Source: Sulfurospirillum halorespirans DSM 13726
Lineage (GTDB): Bacteria; Campylobacterota; Campylobacteria; Campylobacterales; Sulfurospirillaceae
Length of the DNA stretch: 64,000 nt
Reading direction: 5' to 3'
Assembly (NCBI RefSeq): GCF_001723605.1
Contig: NZ_CP017111.1
Coordinates: 2,294,001-2,358,000, forward strand
Shown here: one piece after another, positions 1 to 9,297 of the stretch
Layout: each line of letters starts with the position of its first letter
Position numbering within the stretch: the first letter of the stretch is position 1
Notes under the pieces: generated by a model
Database searches by the model: none
The model's input: the letters and a program-made list of their open reading frames with translations, nothing else
What the model was told of the DNA's origin: nothing
Translations under genes and position numbers: made by a program

Positions 1-195
1 AGACTTGCTTCATTTGCGGAAAAAGAAGGCATACAACTTCATAAATGCTTCGTCATCGAAAAGGCAATGAAACAGATTCACGCAGTGCACACAACCAAAA
101 CAGTCGCCCTACTTTCTCCTGCCGCGGCAAGTTTAGATCAGTTCAAATCCTACGCCCACAGAGGTGATCGCTTTAAAGAGTTAGCTTTAGCCTAG
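1..195 (+). CDS. murD: UDP-N-acetylmuramoylalanine--D-glutamate ligase, C-terminal fragment
   Basis: The reading frame is open from base 1 to a TAG at 193-195, giving the last 64 residues of a protein that starts before the window. The tail contains LLSPAAASLDQFKSYAHRG followed by DRFKEL, the characteristic C-terminal end of MurD, the cytoplasmic ATP-dependent ligase that adds D-glutamate to UDP-MurNAc-L-Ala in peptidoglycan synthesis. Only this substrate-domain end is visible, so the catalytic centre and start cannot be checked. It is followed 52 bases later by tRNA-Phe on the same strand. The identification rests on that conserved tail. Confidence 0.85.
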   Translation, partial: RLASFAEKEGIQLHKCFVIEKAMKQIHAVHTTKTVALLSPAAASLDQFKSYAHRGDRFKELALA

Positions 196-247
196 GGCTA
201 AGTTACTTTTAAAGTTTTTAAGCTATAATTTCAACTCTTCAAAGCGT

Positions 248-323
248 GGCTGGATAGCTCAGTCGGTAGAGCAGGAGACTGAAAATCTCCGTGTCGGCGG
301 TTCGATTCCGTCTCCAGCCACCA
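248..323 (+). tRNA. tRNA-Phe (anticodon GAA)
   Basis: A complete 76-nt cloverleaf is visible. The acceptor stem GGCTGGA pairs with TCCAGCC, followed by discriminator A and an encoded CCA. The D-loop AGCTCAGTCGGTAGAGCA, anticodon arm GGAGA-CTGAAAA-TCTCC with anticodon GAA, and T-arm GGCGGTTCGATTCCGTC are canonical. The 3' CCA is encoded in the DNA. Confidence 0.97.
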
Positions 324-396
324 CCAAACTTCATTTCTTAAAAATCAATAATTTTGCAAAACACTTCTAAGATTTCGTATGATTCTTTCCGAGCTC

Positions 397-1686
397 TTAG
401 TAACTCCCTTTTCTACCCAAAACAACAAGAACCGTTTTAATCAATATTTGCATATCAAGCTCTATAGACCAATTTCTCACATACCAAACATCGAGCTGAA
501 CGCGCTCATCATAGTCAATGTCATTGCGCCCACTCACTTGCCAAAGACCCGTGATACCAGGTTTGACTGCTGTAAAATACTCAAAATACTCACCGTATTT
601 TTGGATCTCAGCCTCTGTGATAGGACGAGGCCCTACCAAAGACATCTCCCCTTTTAACACGTTAATGAGTTGGGGAAGTTCATCCAACGAAGTTTTACGT
701 AAAAATTGACCGATTTTGGTGATGCGTGGGTCATCTTTGAGTTTAAAGTCTCTCTCCCACTCTTCTTTACTCTCTTCACAGGTTTCTAAGAGCTCTTCAA
801 GGCGATCGTCCGCATCAATGTGCATCGTGCGAAACTTGTAAACTTTAAACTTTCGCCCCCCAAAACCAACACGCTCATGTGCAAAGATAGGATGACCTTT
901 GGTTGCCACATACACAACGCTGTAGAGCCATATTAGGAAAGGTGAAGTTAACAATAACGCAACAAAAGCGACACTCATGTCAAAGAGTCGTTTAATCGTT
1001 TGCTCCACAGGACTCAAAAGGTTATTTTTTATATAAAAAGCCATTCCTTTATGATAAATCGAACTAATAAGCTCTCCATTAATAATAGGAACTTTTGTCA
1101 TTTTGGGCAAAACAATGACTTTACGAACACGCCGTTGAATATGATTAACCAAAACATTGAGATCAAAAAATGAATTATCTTCCAAATCAATAACGGCAGA
1201 ATCATAATAACTCTTTTCTAATAATTGGTCTATCGCATCATTGACCGCTTGAGGCGAAAGTTGCGTCACATTGATGATTTCTTGGATATCGTAACCAAAG
1301 GGATTACCCTTTGCAAACCATTTTCGAATGTTTTTCAGTCCTAGATCATCGCAAATCACAAAAACAGGTAGCCTAAAATAGTGAAATTTAAAAAAAACTT
1401 TTTTAAGATAGTAAGACCATAGAGCGTTCAAATTGTTAAGAAGATAAAATATACATACTATTGCCCGTGAAGTTGTATCATTCATTTTTGCAAGTGCAAT
1501 CACGATCAAAACAACCGCCAATGCAAAAAAGTTTGCTTTGAGCGATAGCGTAATGGCATTGACCGTTACCATTCGATTGGTCATTAAGCGCAAATAAAAA
1601 TAGCCTAGTAAATAAATAACAATCATCCAGCTATAGTGAAAAAAAGAATAATGCAAATCTATCTCTAAAAAAATGTCTGCAATCGC
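397..1686 (-). pseudogene. WbaP/WcaJ-type undecaprenyl-phosphate sugar phosphotransferase, 5' end removed by IS21 element
   Basis: The remaining ~430 residues carry the bacterial sugar-transferase domain: KVYKFRTMHIDADDRLEE, the catalytic region LRKTSLDELPQLINVLKGEMSLVGPRP, and the C-terminal GITGLWQVSGR motif. Enzymes of this family transfer a sugar phosphate to undecaprenyl phosphate to begin O-antigen or capsule synthesis. One strongly hydrophobic segment precedes a degenerate NAD-binding-like middle region. The frame runs straight into the end of the IS element at 1686/1687, so the native start and probably the first membrane helix or helices are lost. Family members are usually around 460-480 residues. 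The only upstream start-like codon in frame is a TTG at 1692-1690 inside the IS terminus; the next ATG is about 22 codons further in. It may still be expressed from the IS end, since the catalytic domain is complete. Confidence 0.8.
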
Positions 1687-1726
1687 TGTCAAGCGAAGCG
1701 CAGAAGTCGTCAGTTTTTAATGTAAG
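1687..1726. repeat. Left terminal inverted repeat of the IS21-family element
   Basis: Starts TGTCAAGCGAAGCGC and ends near AATGTAAG. It matches the reverse complement of 3752-3791 without gaps at roughly three positions in four, including the blocks TCGTCAGTT and AATGTAA. Read outward on the minus strand, the tip ends in TTGACA, a perfect -35 hexamer facing the truncated wbaP gene. Confidence 0.8.
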
Positions 1727-1744
1727 AAAGTTGCGAATTGAAAC

Positions 1745-2563
1745 TTAAACCACCTCTGAATTTTGACCTTCTAGGTTTGAAGATTTAGCTTCAAACTTAT
1801 AGATTTCTGAGTGTAAAACTCCTGTTAGTTTTTTCTCTTTAAGTCGGTAACTGTCTCCTTGAATATTGATGATATGTGAGTGATGTAATACTCTATCTAA
1901 AATAGCTGTTGTAACGATTTTATCCCCTGCAAATACTTGAACCCATTTACTGAATACCAAATTTGATGTAAAGATGGTGGAGCTTTTTTCATAGCGTTTA
2001 GAGATAATTTGAAAAAAGTGATTAGCTTCTTCTTTACTCATATTAAAGTATCCAATCTCATCGATAACAAGAACCGATGGGCTTGTGATGGATTTGAGAA
2101 AGCTATCGTATTTTTTCTCTTTTTTAGCTCTATTGGCACTGCTTAAGAGTTCACTGATGGTGGTAAATCTCACTTTGTAGCGATGTTGTACAGCTCTTAA
2201 TGCTAGAGCAATAGCCAGATGGGTTTTACCCACACCGCTTTCACCTAAGAGGATGATATTCTCATGCTTCTTTACAAAGGTGAGATTGGATAACTCTTCA
2301 ATCTGTTTTCTGTTTACGCCTACTGAGAAAGTGTAATCAAATTGCTCTAGGGTTTTAATAACGGGGAAGCCTGCAAGCTTTGTCAATGTGTTTTTGGAGC
2401 GTCCTAAGCGATTATCCACCTCTTGGCGTAAGAGTTCCTCAAGGAACTGAACATACTGCCAATTCTCTTTGGCTGCTGTTGTTGCTATCTCATGATAGTG
2501 TGTACTAATGGTGGAGAGATTCAGCTCTTTACAGAGTGCTTCAATGGATACAATTAATTCCAT
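1745..2563 (-). CDS. istB: IS21-family helper ATPase IstB
   Basis: This 272-residue AAA+ ATPase has a Walker A motif GESGVGKTHLA near residue 107 and a Walker B motif VLVIDEIGY near residue 170. Its length fits IstB, which assembles on target DNA and stimulates the IstA transposase. It is translated with istA: the ATG lies inside the last codons of istA, overlapping by 10 nt. No frameshift or missing motif is seen, so the element could be active. The C-terminal tail is rich in E, K and S and ends close to the IS left end. Confidence 0.93.
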   Translation of the reverse strand: MELIVSIEALCKELNLSTISTHYHEIATTAAKENWQYVQFLEELLRQEVDNRLGRSKNTLTKLAGFPVIKTLEQFDYTFSVGVNRKQIEELSNLTFVKKHENIILLGESGVGKTHLAIALALRAVQHRYKVRFTTISELLSSANRAKKEKKYDSFLKSITSPSVLVIDEIGYFNMSKEEANHFFQIISKRYEKSSTIFTSNLVFSKWVQVFAGDKIVTTAILDRVLHHSHIINIQGDSYRLKEKKLTGVLHSEIYKFEAKSSNLEGQNSEVV

Positions 2564-3666
2564 AATGCACCACCGTATAATCCAACTGGAAGAATAATAT
2601 TGGCAACGATCGGGATAAACTCATCGTAGCATTGAATGTCACGATGGGGAATGTAGAGCTTATCGATGTCATGGTATGAATTGATTGGCGTATATTTTTT
2701 AGCTACACTTTCAATCAAAGCTTTAGGGTGGATTCCTTGATAGGCTTTAGGCACAGGACGCAGTTGCAGCTGCTCTTGTGCTAATAATTCAAATGGTATC
2801 TGTAATGTTGTTTGGTGGATGCGTTTATTGGCGGTATTATCCAACCATTTGAGCACTTCTGCATTCGCATTATCCAGCGTTAATGCATAATGCTTCATAG
2901 AAAGTCTCACTATCAATCCATTATGAAAGTTATACCGTAGATAATGGTTAAATCTCTCTACTTTTCCTTTGGTCTTGGCACGGTAGGGTTTGCAGACTTT
3001 GATGCTAAAGCCACAGTGTTTGGCAAAGTCTTCAAAGAGAGGATTGAGTTTATGTTTGCCTCTGCCATAACTATTCCGTCCTAAAATAACCGTTTTCATA
3101 TTGTCATACAAACACTCCGTTGGAACACCTCCAAAGTAGCTAAAGGCATTCATATGGCATCCAATGAGCGTCTCTATCTTCTCATTATTGACATATTCCA
3201 CATACGAAGCCCTAGAATATCCCATCGTTGCCACAAATGCTGATAAATTATCCTTTGGAAACTCTATCCAATCGACTTGCATCTGTTGGGCAGGTTTGGT
3301 TTCAAAGCGAATGATAGGTTCATCCAATTTGGCTCGACTTCTTAACTCATATCTTTGGATAACTTGCTGCAACCAACGCAAACTTCCCTCATAGCCTAGC
3401 TTCTTAATCTCTTCATAAATAACCGTTAAAGGGATTTCACTTTTCGTCGCTTCTGCCATCTCTAACATCTTGGCAATATGCGGTAGATAAGGATCAACAC
3501 TATTGATGACAGGAGGTCGATTAATATGAGGAACATAATCATCAGGAAGATTGGCGTAACGCCTTACGGTATCTCTTGAAATACCTAACTTTCGTGCAAT
3601 GGCACTCTTACTCAAACCCTCAGCTAAAAACTTCTTTATCATTTTAATTTCACCTTTTTTTAACAC
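2554..3666 (-). CDS. istA: IS21-family transposase IstA
   Basis: The 370-residue protein begins with a helix-turn-helix region (GLSKSAIARKLGISRDTVRR, residues about 17-36) followed by an rve/DDE integrase core: QVDWIEF carries the first Asp, CLYDNMKTV the second, and KTKGKVERF the catalytic Glu. The best start is the GTG at 3666, preceded by AAGGAG four bases upstream. IstA catalyses cut-and-paste or copy-paste transposition of the element through its terminal repeats, with IstB as partner. It is shorter than many IstA proteins (about 390-510 residues), although all catalytic residues are present. Confidence 0.92.
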   Translation of the reverse strand: MLKKGEIKMIKKFLAEGLSKSAIARKLGISRDTVRRYANLPDDYVPHINRPPVINSVDPYLPHIAKMLEMAEATKSEIPLTVIYEEIKKLGYEGSLRWLQQVIQRYELRSRAKLDEPIIRFETKPAQQMQVDWIEFPKDNLSAFVATMGYSRASYVEYVNNEKIETLIGCHMNAFSYFGGVPTECLYDNMKTVILGRNSYGRGKHKLNPLFEDFAKHCGFSIKVCKPYRAKTKGKVERFNHYLRYNFHNGLIVRLSMKHYALTLDNANAEVLKWLDNTANKRIHQTTLQIPFELLAQEQLQLRPVPKAYQGIHPKALIESVAKKYTPINSYHDIDKLYIPHRDIQCYDEFIPIVANIILPVGLYGGALWN

Positions 3667-3751
3667 TCAACTCCTTTCCAGAAATTTGAAAATGGAGTTT
3701 AACCAATTTAACTTGGTTTCTTAAGGTTTTAAATCAAAATGCAACGTTCAA

Positions 3752-3791
3752 ATTACATTTTCAACTGACGAGTTTAGCACTTCGTCTGACA
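3752..3791. repeat. Right terminal inverted repeat of the IS21-family element
   Basis: Its reverse complement starts TGTCAGACGAAGTGC and continues to AATGTAAT, mirroring 1687-1726. The native sequence of the interrupted ORF6N gene begins again at 3792. Confidence 0.8.
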
Positions 3792-3988
3792 TCATACTCA
3801 TTTTCTGTAAGTTGAAATCTAAATTTTTCAGGAAATCTTTCAATATTTCTTTTAACTTGTTCATTCAATCTTTTAGCTTCTACACCATACAAAACTGCTA
3901 AATCCTCATCAAGCATTACCTGTGTATCTCTGATTGTATAGATTTTATTTTGAATAGATTGGGATTCAACGGGTATTATAGTATGCAT
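3761..3988 (-). pseudogene. ORF6N-domain protein, 3' end replaced by IS21 element
   Basis: The ATG at 3988 overlaps the TGA of the upstream ABC permease (ATGA-type). The next ~66 residues contain QNKIYTIRDTQVMLDEDLA, VLYGVEAKRLNEQVKRNIERF and FRFQLTENEYDV, the N-terminal ORF6N DNA-binding domain found in phage antirepressor-like and Bro-type proteins. At 3791 the frame enters the IS terminus and stops after about ten IS-encoded residues. The normal protein would continue with a longer C-terminal part that is missing here. A role in transcription regulation is the usual guess for this family; nothing in this locus shows a target. Confidence 0.75.
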
Positions 3989-4797
3989 CACAACACATCC
4001 GCAAAATGAGGTCTGAGTTTTCGAAATACAATGGCTCCAAGTGCAAAGAAAACCAATGTAATTCCCCAAAACTGCAAAGCTTCCATAGGCTTTTCCCAAA
4101 ACCATGTATGGTTTATCAATGCATCACGATACCCTTGGGTAATGTAATGGGCAGGATTGAGTTCAAACAGCCAACGGTATTCTTTTGGAACCATCGACAA
4201 TGACCAAAAGATAGGAGTTAACCAAAAACCAAACTGTATAGACATGCTAACAAGCTGTCCTAGATCTCGAAAAAAGATAACCACACTACTGGTTATCCAC
4301 GAGATACCCAATAAAAGCATAATGGCTGAAAAAAGATAGTAAAACATCTGAAGCCAATAAAGATTTGGTTCATACCCATAGATAATATACATTGACATCA
4401 TAAATACCATGAAAAAGAGATGGACGATCACGGCTGAAGTAATTTTAACAATAGGTAATAAACTTACCCGAAACACAATTTTTTTGACCAAAAATGTACT
4501 GTCTAAAATAGCATTTGTAGCGGAGGCAAGAGCTTCGGAGAGAAAAAACCATGGAATCATCCCGGCTACAAGCCAAAGGATAAAAGGTACATCTTGCACA
4601 GGTGCGGCTTTAAAACCGACTTGAAACACAAACCAAAATATCAAAACTGATATAGTAGGCTGGATAAATGCCCATAAAATGCCAAGGTAATTGTTCAAAT
4701 AGCGCGACTTAAAATCGTTCTTAACCAAATCTTTGAGCAATCTTCTGTTTTGGTAGATGTCTCGTAAAAATCTATAAAATGCTTTAATATATCTCAA
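3988..4797 (-). CDS. wzm: Polysaccharide-export ABC transporter permease (Wzm/ABC-2 type)
   Basis: The 269-residue inner-membrane protein has about six hydrophobic segments and the ABC-2/Wzm hallmarks: DLVKNDFKSRYLNNYLGILW near the N-terminus, an amphipathic start, and LNPAHYITQGYRDAL near the last helices. Wzm moves undecaprenol-linked O-antigen or capsule chains across the inner membrane together with the ATPase Wzt. It overlaps rmlB upstream by 4 nt, placing it in the same operon. The ATPase gene normally sits directly beside it, but here the next frame is an ORF6N fragment and then the IS21 element, so no Wzt is seen in the window. Export would need an ATPase encoded elsewhere. Confidence 0.85.
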   Translation of the reverse strand: MRYIKAFYRFLRDIYQNRRLLKDLVKNDFKSRYLNNYLGILWAFIQPTISVLIFWFVFQVGFKAAPVQDVPFILWLVAGMIPWFFLSEALASATNAILDSTFLVKKIVFRVSLLPIVKITSAVIVHLFFMVFMMSMYIIYGYEPNLYWLQMFYYLFSAIMLLLGISWITSSVVIFFRDLGQLVSMSIQFGFWLTPIFWSLSMVPKEYRWLFELNPAHYITQGYRDALINHTWFWEKPMEALQFWGITLVFFALGAIVFRKLRPHFADVL

Positions 4798-5801
4798 TTA
4801 TACTTCCTCAAATACCACTCAATGGTTTTCACGATGCCACTATCAAAATTTTCATCGGCTTTCCATCCTAGTTCATTTTCAAGTTTTGTGGCATCGATAG
4901 CATAGCGCCTATCATGTCCTGATCTATCTTCCACAAAAGTAATGAGCTCTTTATAGCTTTTTGTTGTTGGAACTTTTTCATCAAGAATGGTGCAGATGCG
5001 GTCTACTATTTGTAAATTTGTTCGCTCATTTCTTCCACCAATGTTATAGGTTTGTCCTGATTTTCCATTGTGATACACAAGGTCGATGCCCTTACAATGA
5101 TCTAATACATAAAGCCAATCGCGTATATTTTTGCCATCTCCATAAATGGGGATAGCTTGGTTGGAAAGAGCTTTTCGTATGATGGTTGGGATAAGCTTTT
5201 CATCATGCTGTTTGGGCCCATAATTGTTTGAGCAGTTTGTTATCACGGAGTTCAGTCCATACGTCTCTTGGTAACTTCTTACTATCATATCGCTACTGGC
5301 TTTACTGGCACTATAAGGCGAATTTGGTGCATAAGGAGTGCTTTCTGTAAAAAAGCCAGTCTCGCCAAGTGTTCCATACACTTCATCAGTTGAGATATGG
5401 TGAAACCTTGCATCTTGGTATTTGGCTTTACATGTAAAGGGTTTATCCATCCAGTATTTGTATGCTACATCAAGCAGTGTGAATGTGCCGTTGATATTGG
5501 TTTGGACGAACACACCAGGATTTTTGATGGAATTATCGACATGAGACTCTGCTGCAAAATGAATAACACCTTGTATATCGTACTCGCGAAAGATAAACTC
5601 TACTAATTCACGATTGCAGATATCGCCTTTGATAAACTTATATCTTGAGTTACCTTCGCACTCTTTGAGGTTTTCAAGATTGCCTGCATAGGTCAATAAA
5701 TCTAAATTTATAAGAGTGTACTCTGGATATTTTTCTAAAAAATACGGTACAAAATTGGAACCGATAAATCCTGCTGTTCCTGTTAATAATATATTTCGCA
5801 T
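4794..5801 (-). CDS. rmlB: dTDP-glucose 4,6-dehydratase
   Basis: The 335-residue extended short-chain dehydrogenase opens with the NAD-binding GTAGFIGSNF motif (residues 7-16). It has the STDEVYG segment and the YSASKASSD catalytic Tyr-Lys pair (YxxxK), with the length usual for RmlB. It converts dTDP-glucose to dTDP-4-keto-6-deoxyglucose, the second step of dTDP-L-rhamnose synthesis. The start overlaps the rmlD stop and the end overlaps the wzm start, implying translational coupling. One TTACATGTAA palindrome lies inside (5428-5437), read as a TCK tripeptide. Confidence 0.95.
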   Translation of the reverse strand: MRNILLTGTAGFIGSNFVPYFLEKYPEYTLINLDLLTYAGNLENLKECEGNSRYKFIKGDICNRELVEFIFREYDIQGVIHFAAESHVDNSIKNPGVFVQTNINGTFTLLDVAYKYWMDKPFTCKAKYQDARFHHISTDEVYGTLGETGFFTESTPYAPNSPYSASKASSDMIVRSYQETYGLNSVITNCSNNYGPKQHDEKLIPTIIRKALSNQAIPIYGDGKNIRDWLYVLDHCKGIDLVYHNGKSGQTYNIGGRNERTNLQIVDRICTILDEKVPTTKSYKELITFVEDRSGHDRRYAIDATKLENELGWKADENFDSGIVKTIEWYLRKYN

Positions 5802-6667
5802 TATTGTCTTCCTCCCATTTTACGCAAACATACCTCTAAACTATCTTTCCAATAAGGAATTTCTATAGTGTACTCATTTTTAATTTTTAATTTATTTAAA
5901 AGTGAATAATGAGGACGTTTGGCTGGGGTTGGATACTGCGACGTTTCAATAGGATTGACCTTACATGTAAGCTTTGCCATCTTCATAATTTCTTGTGCAA
6001 AATCGTACCAACTGGCAACGCCTTCATTGGAATAGTTATAGATCTCTGTTTGTGTATTATTGATTTTTGGTAGAATTTCTAAAATTGCTTTCGCTAAATC
6101 TTTTGCGTATGTTGGTGTTCCTACTTGATCAAAAATGACTCCTAAAGATTCTTTTTCTTTGCCTAAACGAAGCATTGTTTTTACAAAGTTAGCACCGTAA
6201 CTGCTGTAAACCCAAGAAGTACGGATGATGATGCTATTTGGAAGCTTTACATGTAAAAGTGCATTTTCACCTAAAAGCTTGGTTTTACCATAAACAGATT
6301 GAGGATTTGTTGTGTCTGTTTCAAGGTAAGGTCGATAATTCGTTCCATCAAAGACATAGTCGGTTGAGATATGGATGAGTTTGATGTTGTGTTCTTTTGC
6401 GATTGTTGCTAGATATTGAACCGCTAGATGATTAATCTTATTGGCTAAAGATTCATCGCTTTCAGCTTTATCTACTGCTGTATAAGCGGCACAATTAATG
6501 ATAGCATTAATAGCATTGTGCTCAATATACTGACTAAGAGCTTTTGCATCCGTAATATCAAGCTCTTCTTTATCCGTAAAAAAATAGGTGTTGGGATACT
6601 CGTGAGACAATGCATGTATCTCACTTCCTAATTGTCCATGTGATCCTGTCACTAAGATATTAAGCAT
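5801..6667 (-). CDS. rmlD: dTDP-4-dehydrorhamnose reductase
   Basis: I place the start at the ATG at 6667, which begins [17 protein letters not shown], a normal NADPH-binding N-terminus. The frame is open further upstream, but that part is a shadow of rmlC. The 288-residue product has STDYVFDG and the YGKTKLLGE catalytic YxxxK motif typical of RmlD. It reduces dTDP-4-keto-L-rhamnose to dTDP-L-rhamnose. The start overlaps the end of rmlC by 8 nt. It contains two TTACATGTAA palindromes, 5961-5970 and 6247-6256. Confidence 0.94.
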   Translation of the reverse strand: MLNILVTGSHGQLGSEIHALSHEYPNTYFFTDKEELDITDAKALSQYIEHNAINAIINCAAYTAVDKAESDESLANKINHLAVQYLATIAKEHNIKLIHISTDYVFDGTNYRPYLETDTTNPQSVYGKTKLLGENALLHVKLPNSIIIRTSWVYSSYGANFVKTMLRLGKEKESLGVIFDQVGTPTYAKDLAKAILEILPKINNTQTEIYNYSNEGVASWYDFAQEIMKMAKLTCKVNPIETSQYPTPAKRPHYSLLNKLKIKNEYTIEIPYWKDSLEVCLRKMGGRQ

Positions 6668-7235
6668 AGTAGTTTTTTCCATACTCAAAAAGATCAAGTG
6701 TATCTTCGAGCTTTGGTTGTGTTGTGTCTTTTGCAGAGAGATGCAAAAGTTCTGGTGCGATTTGCCAATCAATTCCAAGGTTTAAATCATTAAATGAAAT
6801 GCCTCGATCACACTCAGGTGCATAATAATTATCAACTTTGTAGGTAAAGGTACAGGTTTCACTAAGGACAACAAAGCCGTGCGCAAAACCTCTTGGAATA
6901 AACATCTGCTTTTTATTTTTACCATTAAGCTCTACACTCACATACTTGCCAAAAGTGGGACTTCCTACACGTATATCCACTGCGACATCAAGCACTCTTC
7001 CATCAATAACGCGCACCAATTTTGATTGGGCAAAAGGAGCAAGTTGGTAGTGTAATCCTCTTAAGACACCATGATGACTTCTGGATTCATTGTCTTGACA
7101 AAAATCGACTTTGTAGCCTAAAAAATTTTCAAATTTATCGTGTCTAAATGTCTCTACAAAATACCCACGCTCATCACCATGTACTTTGGGCTCTATAATA
7201 ATTACGTCTGGTATAGCAGCTCTTGTAAATGTCAT
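6660..7235 (-). CDS. rmlC: dTDP-4-dehydrorhamnose 3,5-epimerase
   Basis: The 191-residue cupin protein shows [13 protein letters not shown] near residue 19, [14 protein letters not shown] with the active-site His, and the [15 protein letters not shown] region, all characteristic of RmlC. It epimerises C3 and C5 of dTDP-4-keto-6-deoxyglucose. The start overlaps the rmlA stop by 4 nt (ATGA) and its end overlaps the rmlD start. The length is normal and there is no sign of disruption. Confidence 0.95.
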   Translation of the reverse strand: MTFTRAAIPDVIIIEPKVHGDERGYFVETFRHDKFENFLGYKVDFCQDNESRSHHGVLRGLHYQLAPFAQSKLVRVIDGRVLDVAVDIRVGSPTFGKYVSVELNGKNKKQMFIPRGFAHGFVVLSETCTFTYKVDNYYAPECDRGISFNDLNLGIDWQIAPELLHLSAKDTTQPKLEDTLDLFEYGKNYYA

Positions 7236-8119
7236 CTTCGTTTTCCTTGATTCGCTCTTCGTATAAGATATTGCCCATATTGATTTTTTTTAAGTGGTTC
7301 CGCCAAAATGAGAAGTTGCTCTTTGGTAATATACCCTTTTTCATACGCTATCTCTTCCAAACAGGCTACTTTAAGACTTTGTCGATGCTCTATGGTTTGT
7401 ATAAACTGACCTGCATCAAGCAGACTTTCATGGGTTCCTGTATCGAGCCATGCATAGCCTCGTCCCATCAATTCTACTTTAAGATCACCCATCGCAAGAT
7501 ATGCCTGATTTACTGAGGTAATTTCAAGCTCACCTCTTTCACTTGGCGTCACTCCCTTCGCTATTTTAATCACCGAATTGGGATAAAAGTAAAGTCCTAC
7601 AACCGCATAATTTGATTTGGGATCTTTTGGCTTTTCTTCTAAGCTGAGTACATTATCCTCTTCATCAAACGCAACAACACCGTAACGCTCAGGGTCACTG
7701 ACATAGTAACCAAAAACAGTTGCTTTAGACTCTTTTTTTGCATTCTCAACCGATTTTTCTAAAAGCCCCGTCAGTCCTTGCCCGTAAAAAATATTGTCAC
7801 CAAGCACCAAACAAACACTATCATTTCCTATAAATTCTTCACCTAAAATAAACGCTTGTGCTAATCCATCGGGGCTTGGCTGGACAATATAACTAAACGC
7901 CATACCAATCTCTTTCCCATCACCTAAAAGCTCTTGGAAACGCGGTAAATCTTGAGCTGTAGATATGATAAGTACTTCACGAATACCTGCTAACATCAAT
8001 ACTGAAAGTGGATAATAAATCATCGGTTTATCATAAACTGGCACAAGCTGCTTACTAACCCCTTTTGTGATAGGGTAAAGCCTTGTGCCACTGCCACCTG
8101 CTAAAATAATACCTTTCAT
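7232..8119 (-). CDS. rmlA: Glucose-1-phosphate thymidylyltransferase
   Basis: The 295-residue nucleotidyltransferase starts [18 protein letters not shown], with the signature GGxGTRLxPxT loop, followed by [17 protein letters not shown] and LGDNIFYG, diagnostic for RmlA. It activates glucose-1-phosphate with dTTP and is the feedback-regulated first step towards dTDP-rhamnose. It overlaps galE upstream and rmlC downstream by 4 nt each. All four rml genes are present in the order A-C-D-B, so the cell can make dTDP-L-rhamnose from this operon alone. Confidence 0.96.
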   Translation of the reverse strand: MKGIILAGGSGTRLYPITKGVSKQLVPVYDKPMIYYPLSVLMLAGIREVLIISTAQDLPRFQELLGDGKEIGMAFSYIVQPSPDGLAQAFILGEEFIGNDSVCLVLGDNIFYGQGLTGLLEKSVENAKKESKATVFGYYVSDPERYGVVAFDEEDNVLSLEEKPKDPKSNYAVVGLYFYPNSVIKIAKGVTPSERGELEITSVNQAYLAMGDLKVELMGRGYAWLDTGTHESLLDAGQFIQTIEHRQSLKVACLEEIAYEKGYITKEQLLILAEPLKKNQYGQYLIRRANQGKRR

Positions 8120-9120
8120 AACACATATCCTTTAGGATTTTTAATTTGAAATCGCCACATATCTTCACATATTTTATCTAAATCATACTCTACTTCCCAC
8201 CCCAACAGCTTTTGCGCCAATGTGGGATCAGAATAAAACTCTGCAATATCTCCAGCGCGCCTTGGCATCACTTCAAAAGGTATTTCTTTGCCACTCACTT
8301 TTGAAAAGGCGTTGATGACTTCCAAAACACTGTACCCTTTTCCTGCACCTAGATTGATAGCGGTGCATTGAGGCTTGTTCAGTGCTTGCAGTGCTTTGAC
8401 ATGACCAAGGGCAAGATCCACCACATGAAGGTAGTCTCTTACACCTGTACCATCACGGGTTGGATAGTCATTGCCAAAAACATTAACGCATTCACGTCTT
8501 CCAATCGCCACTTGTGCAATGTAAGGCATCAAATTGTTGGGAATGCCTTGCGGATCTTCGCCGATGAGCCCACTCTCATGCGCTCCTACAGGGTTAAAAT
8601 AGCGAAGAATCATGATCTGCCACGTTGGGTCGGAGCGAAAAAGATCACGCAGTATCTCTTCGATGACCAATTTGGTCTGACCGTAAGGATTAGTAGTTCG
8701 CAAAGGGTGATTTTCAGTGAAAGGAAGAAATTCAGGATCGCCATATACGGTGGCAGAAGAGCTAAAAACAAGTTTTTTAATGTTCAGTTTTTGCATCACG
8801 CGAAGCAGACAGAGGGTTCCGTGTACATTATTGTCATAGTATGCTAACGGTTTTGCAACCGATTCACCCACGGCTTTAAGCCCTGCAAAATGAATCACTG
8901 CATCACAGCCTAAAAGTGCTTTTTCAAGAGCCGCTTCATCGCGGACATCGCCTTGTATAAAAGAGAGTTGCTTACCTGTAATTTGCATTACACGCGTTAA
9001 AGACTCAAACGTGCTATTGGAAAAATTGTCGTAAACGACAAGCTCAAATCCCGCGTTTTGTAGTTCTACGCAAGTATGAGAGCCGATATACCCTGCACCA
9101 CCTGTGACAAAAATCTTCAT
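8116..9120 (-). CDS. galE: UDP-glucose 4-epimerase
   Basis: The start is set at the ATG at 9120 ([17 protein letters not shown]), which gives the canonical GxxGxxG NAD site at the N-terminus. About eleven codons of open frame further upstream are unlikely to be used. The 334-residue enzyme has SSSATVYG and the YGQTKLVIE catalytic YxxxK motif. It interconverts UDP-glucose and UDP-galactose for surface polysaccharide. It is the first gene of the polysaccharide operon; the 216-bp region upstream is AT-rich and contains ATTATAAAT on the minus strand near 9170 as a possible -10 box. Confidence 0.94.
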   Translation of the reverse strand: MKIFVTGGAGYIGSHTCVELQNAGFELVVYDNFSNSTFESLTRVMQITGKQLSFIQGDVRDEAALEKALLGCDAVIHFAGLKAVGESVAKPLAYYDNNVHGTLCLLRVMQKLNIKKLVFSSSATVYGDPEFLPFTENHPLRTTNPYGQTKLVIEEILRDLFRSDPTWQIMILRYFNPVGAHESGLIGEDPQGIPNNLMPYIAQVAIGRRECVNVFGNDYPTRDGTGVRDYLHVVDLALGHVKALQALNKPQCTAINLGAGKGYSVLEVINAFSKVSGKEIPFEVMPRRAGDIAEFYSDPTLAQKLLGWEVEYDLDKICEDMWRFQIKNPKGYVL

Positions 9121-9297
9121 ATAGCTCACTTTGTTCTCTAAATAATGAATCAATAAATATTCATTCTATTTATAATGTTAATAAATTGTTAATGAAGTGT
9201 AACAACTTTTCGCTTTATTTAGAGTTAACTACTCCTTTCGAGATTACAAAAATGTTACTTACTTAGTTTCAAGCGATAAGTTTGAAGATTTTCCACA

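Larger units (their letters stand above)
1687..3791 (-). mobile_element. IS21-family insertion sequence (istA-istB)
   Basis: The element holds istA and istB in the overlapping order typical of IS21. Both ends begin 5'-TGTCA and form a 40-nt imperfect inverted repeat (1687-1726 and 3752-3791, about 30 of 40 positions matching without gaps), giving a length of 2105 bp. Both flanks lie inside other reading frames: wbaP on the left and an ORF6N gene on the right. The bases next to the two ends (CAATCGC on the left, TCATACT on the right) show no 4-8 bp target duplication, so this copy probably marks a deletion or rearrangement and not a simple insertion. Confidence 0.85.

Noticed and set aside
1721-3757. 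Placing the IS21 ends at TGTAAG (1721) and TTACA (3757)
   Set aside because: The inverted similarity clearly continues outward for about 34 more bases on both sides to TGTCA, which is the better terminus.
3761-4105. A 114-residue protein starting at 4105
   Set aside because: Its first 39 codons overlap the Wzm gene in another frame; the ORF6N homology begins at the ATG at 3988.
6668-6778. A longer RmlD starting at 6778
   Set aside because: The extra N-terminal part overlaps rmlC and precedes the NADPH-binding motif; MLNILVTGS at 6667 is the normal start.
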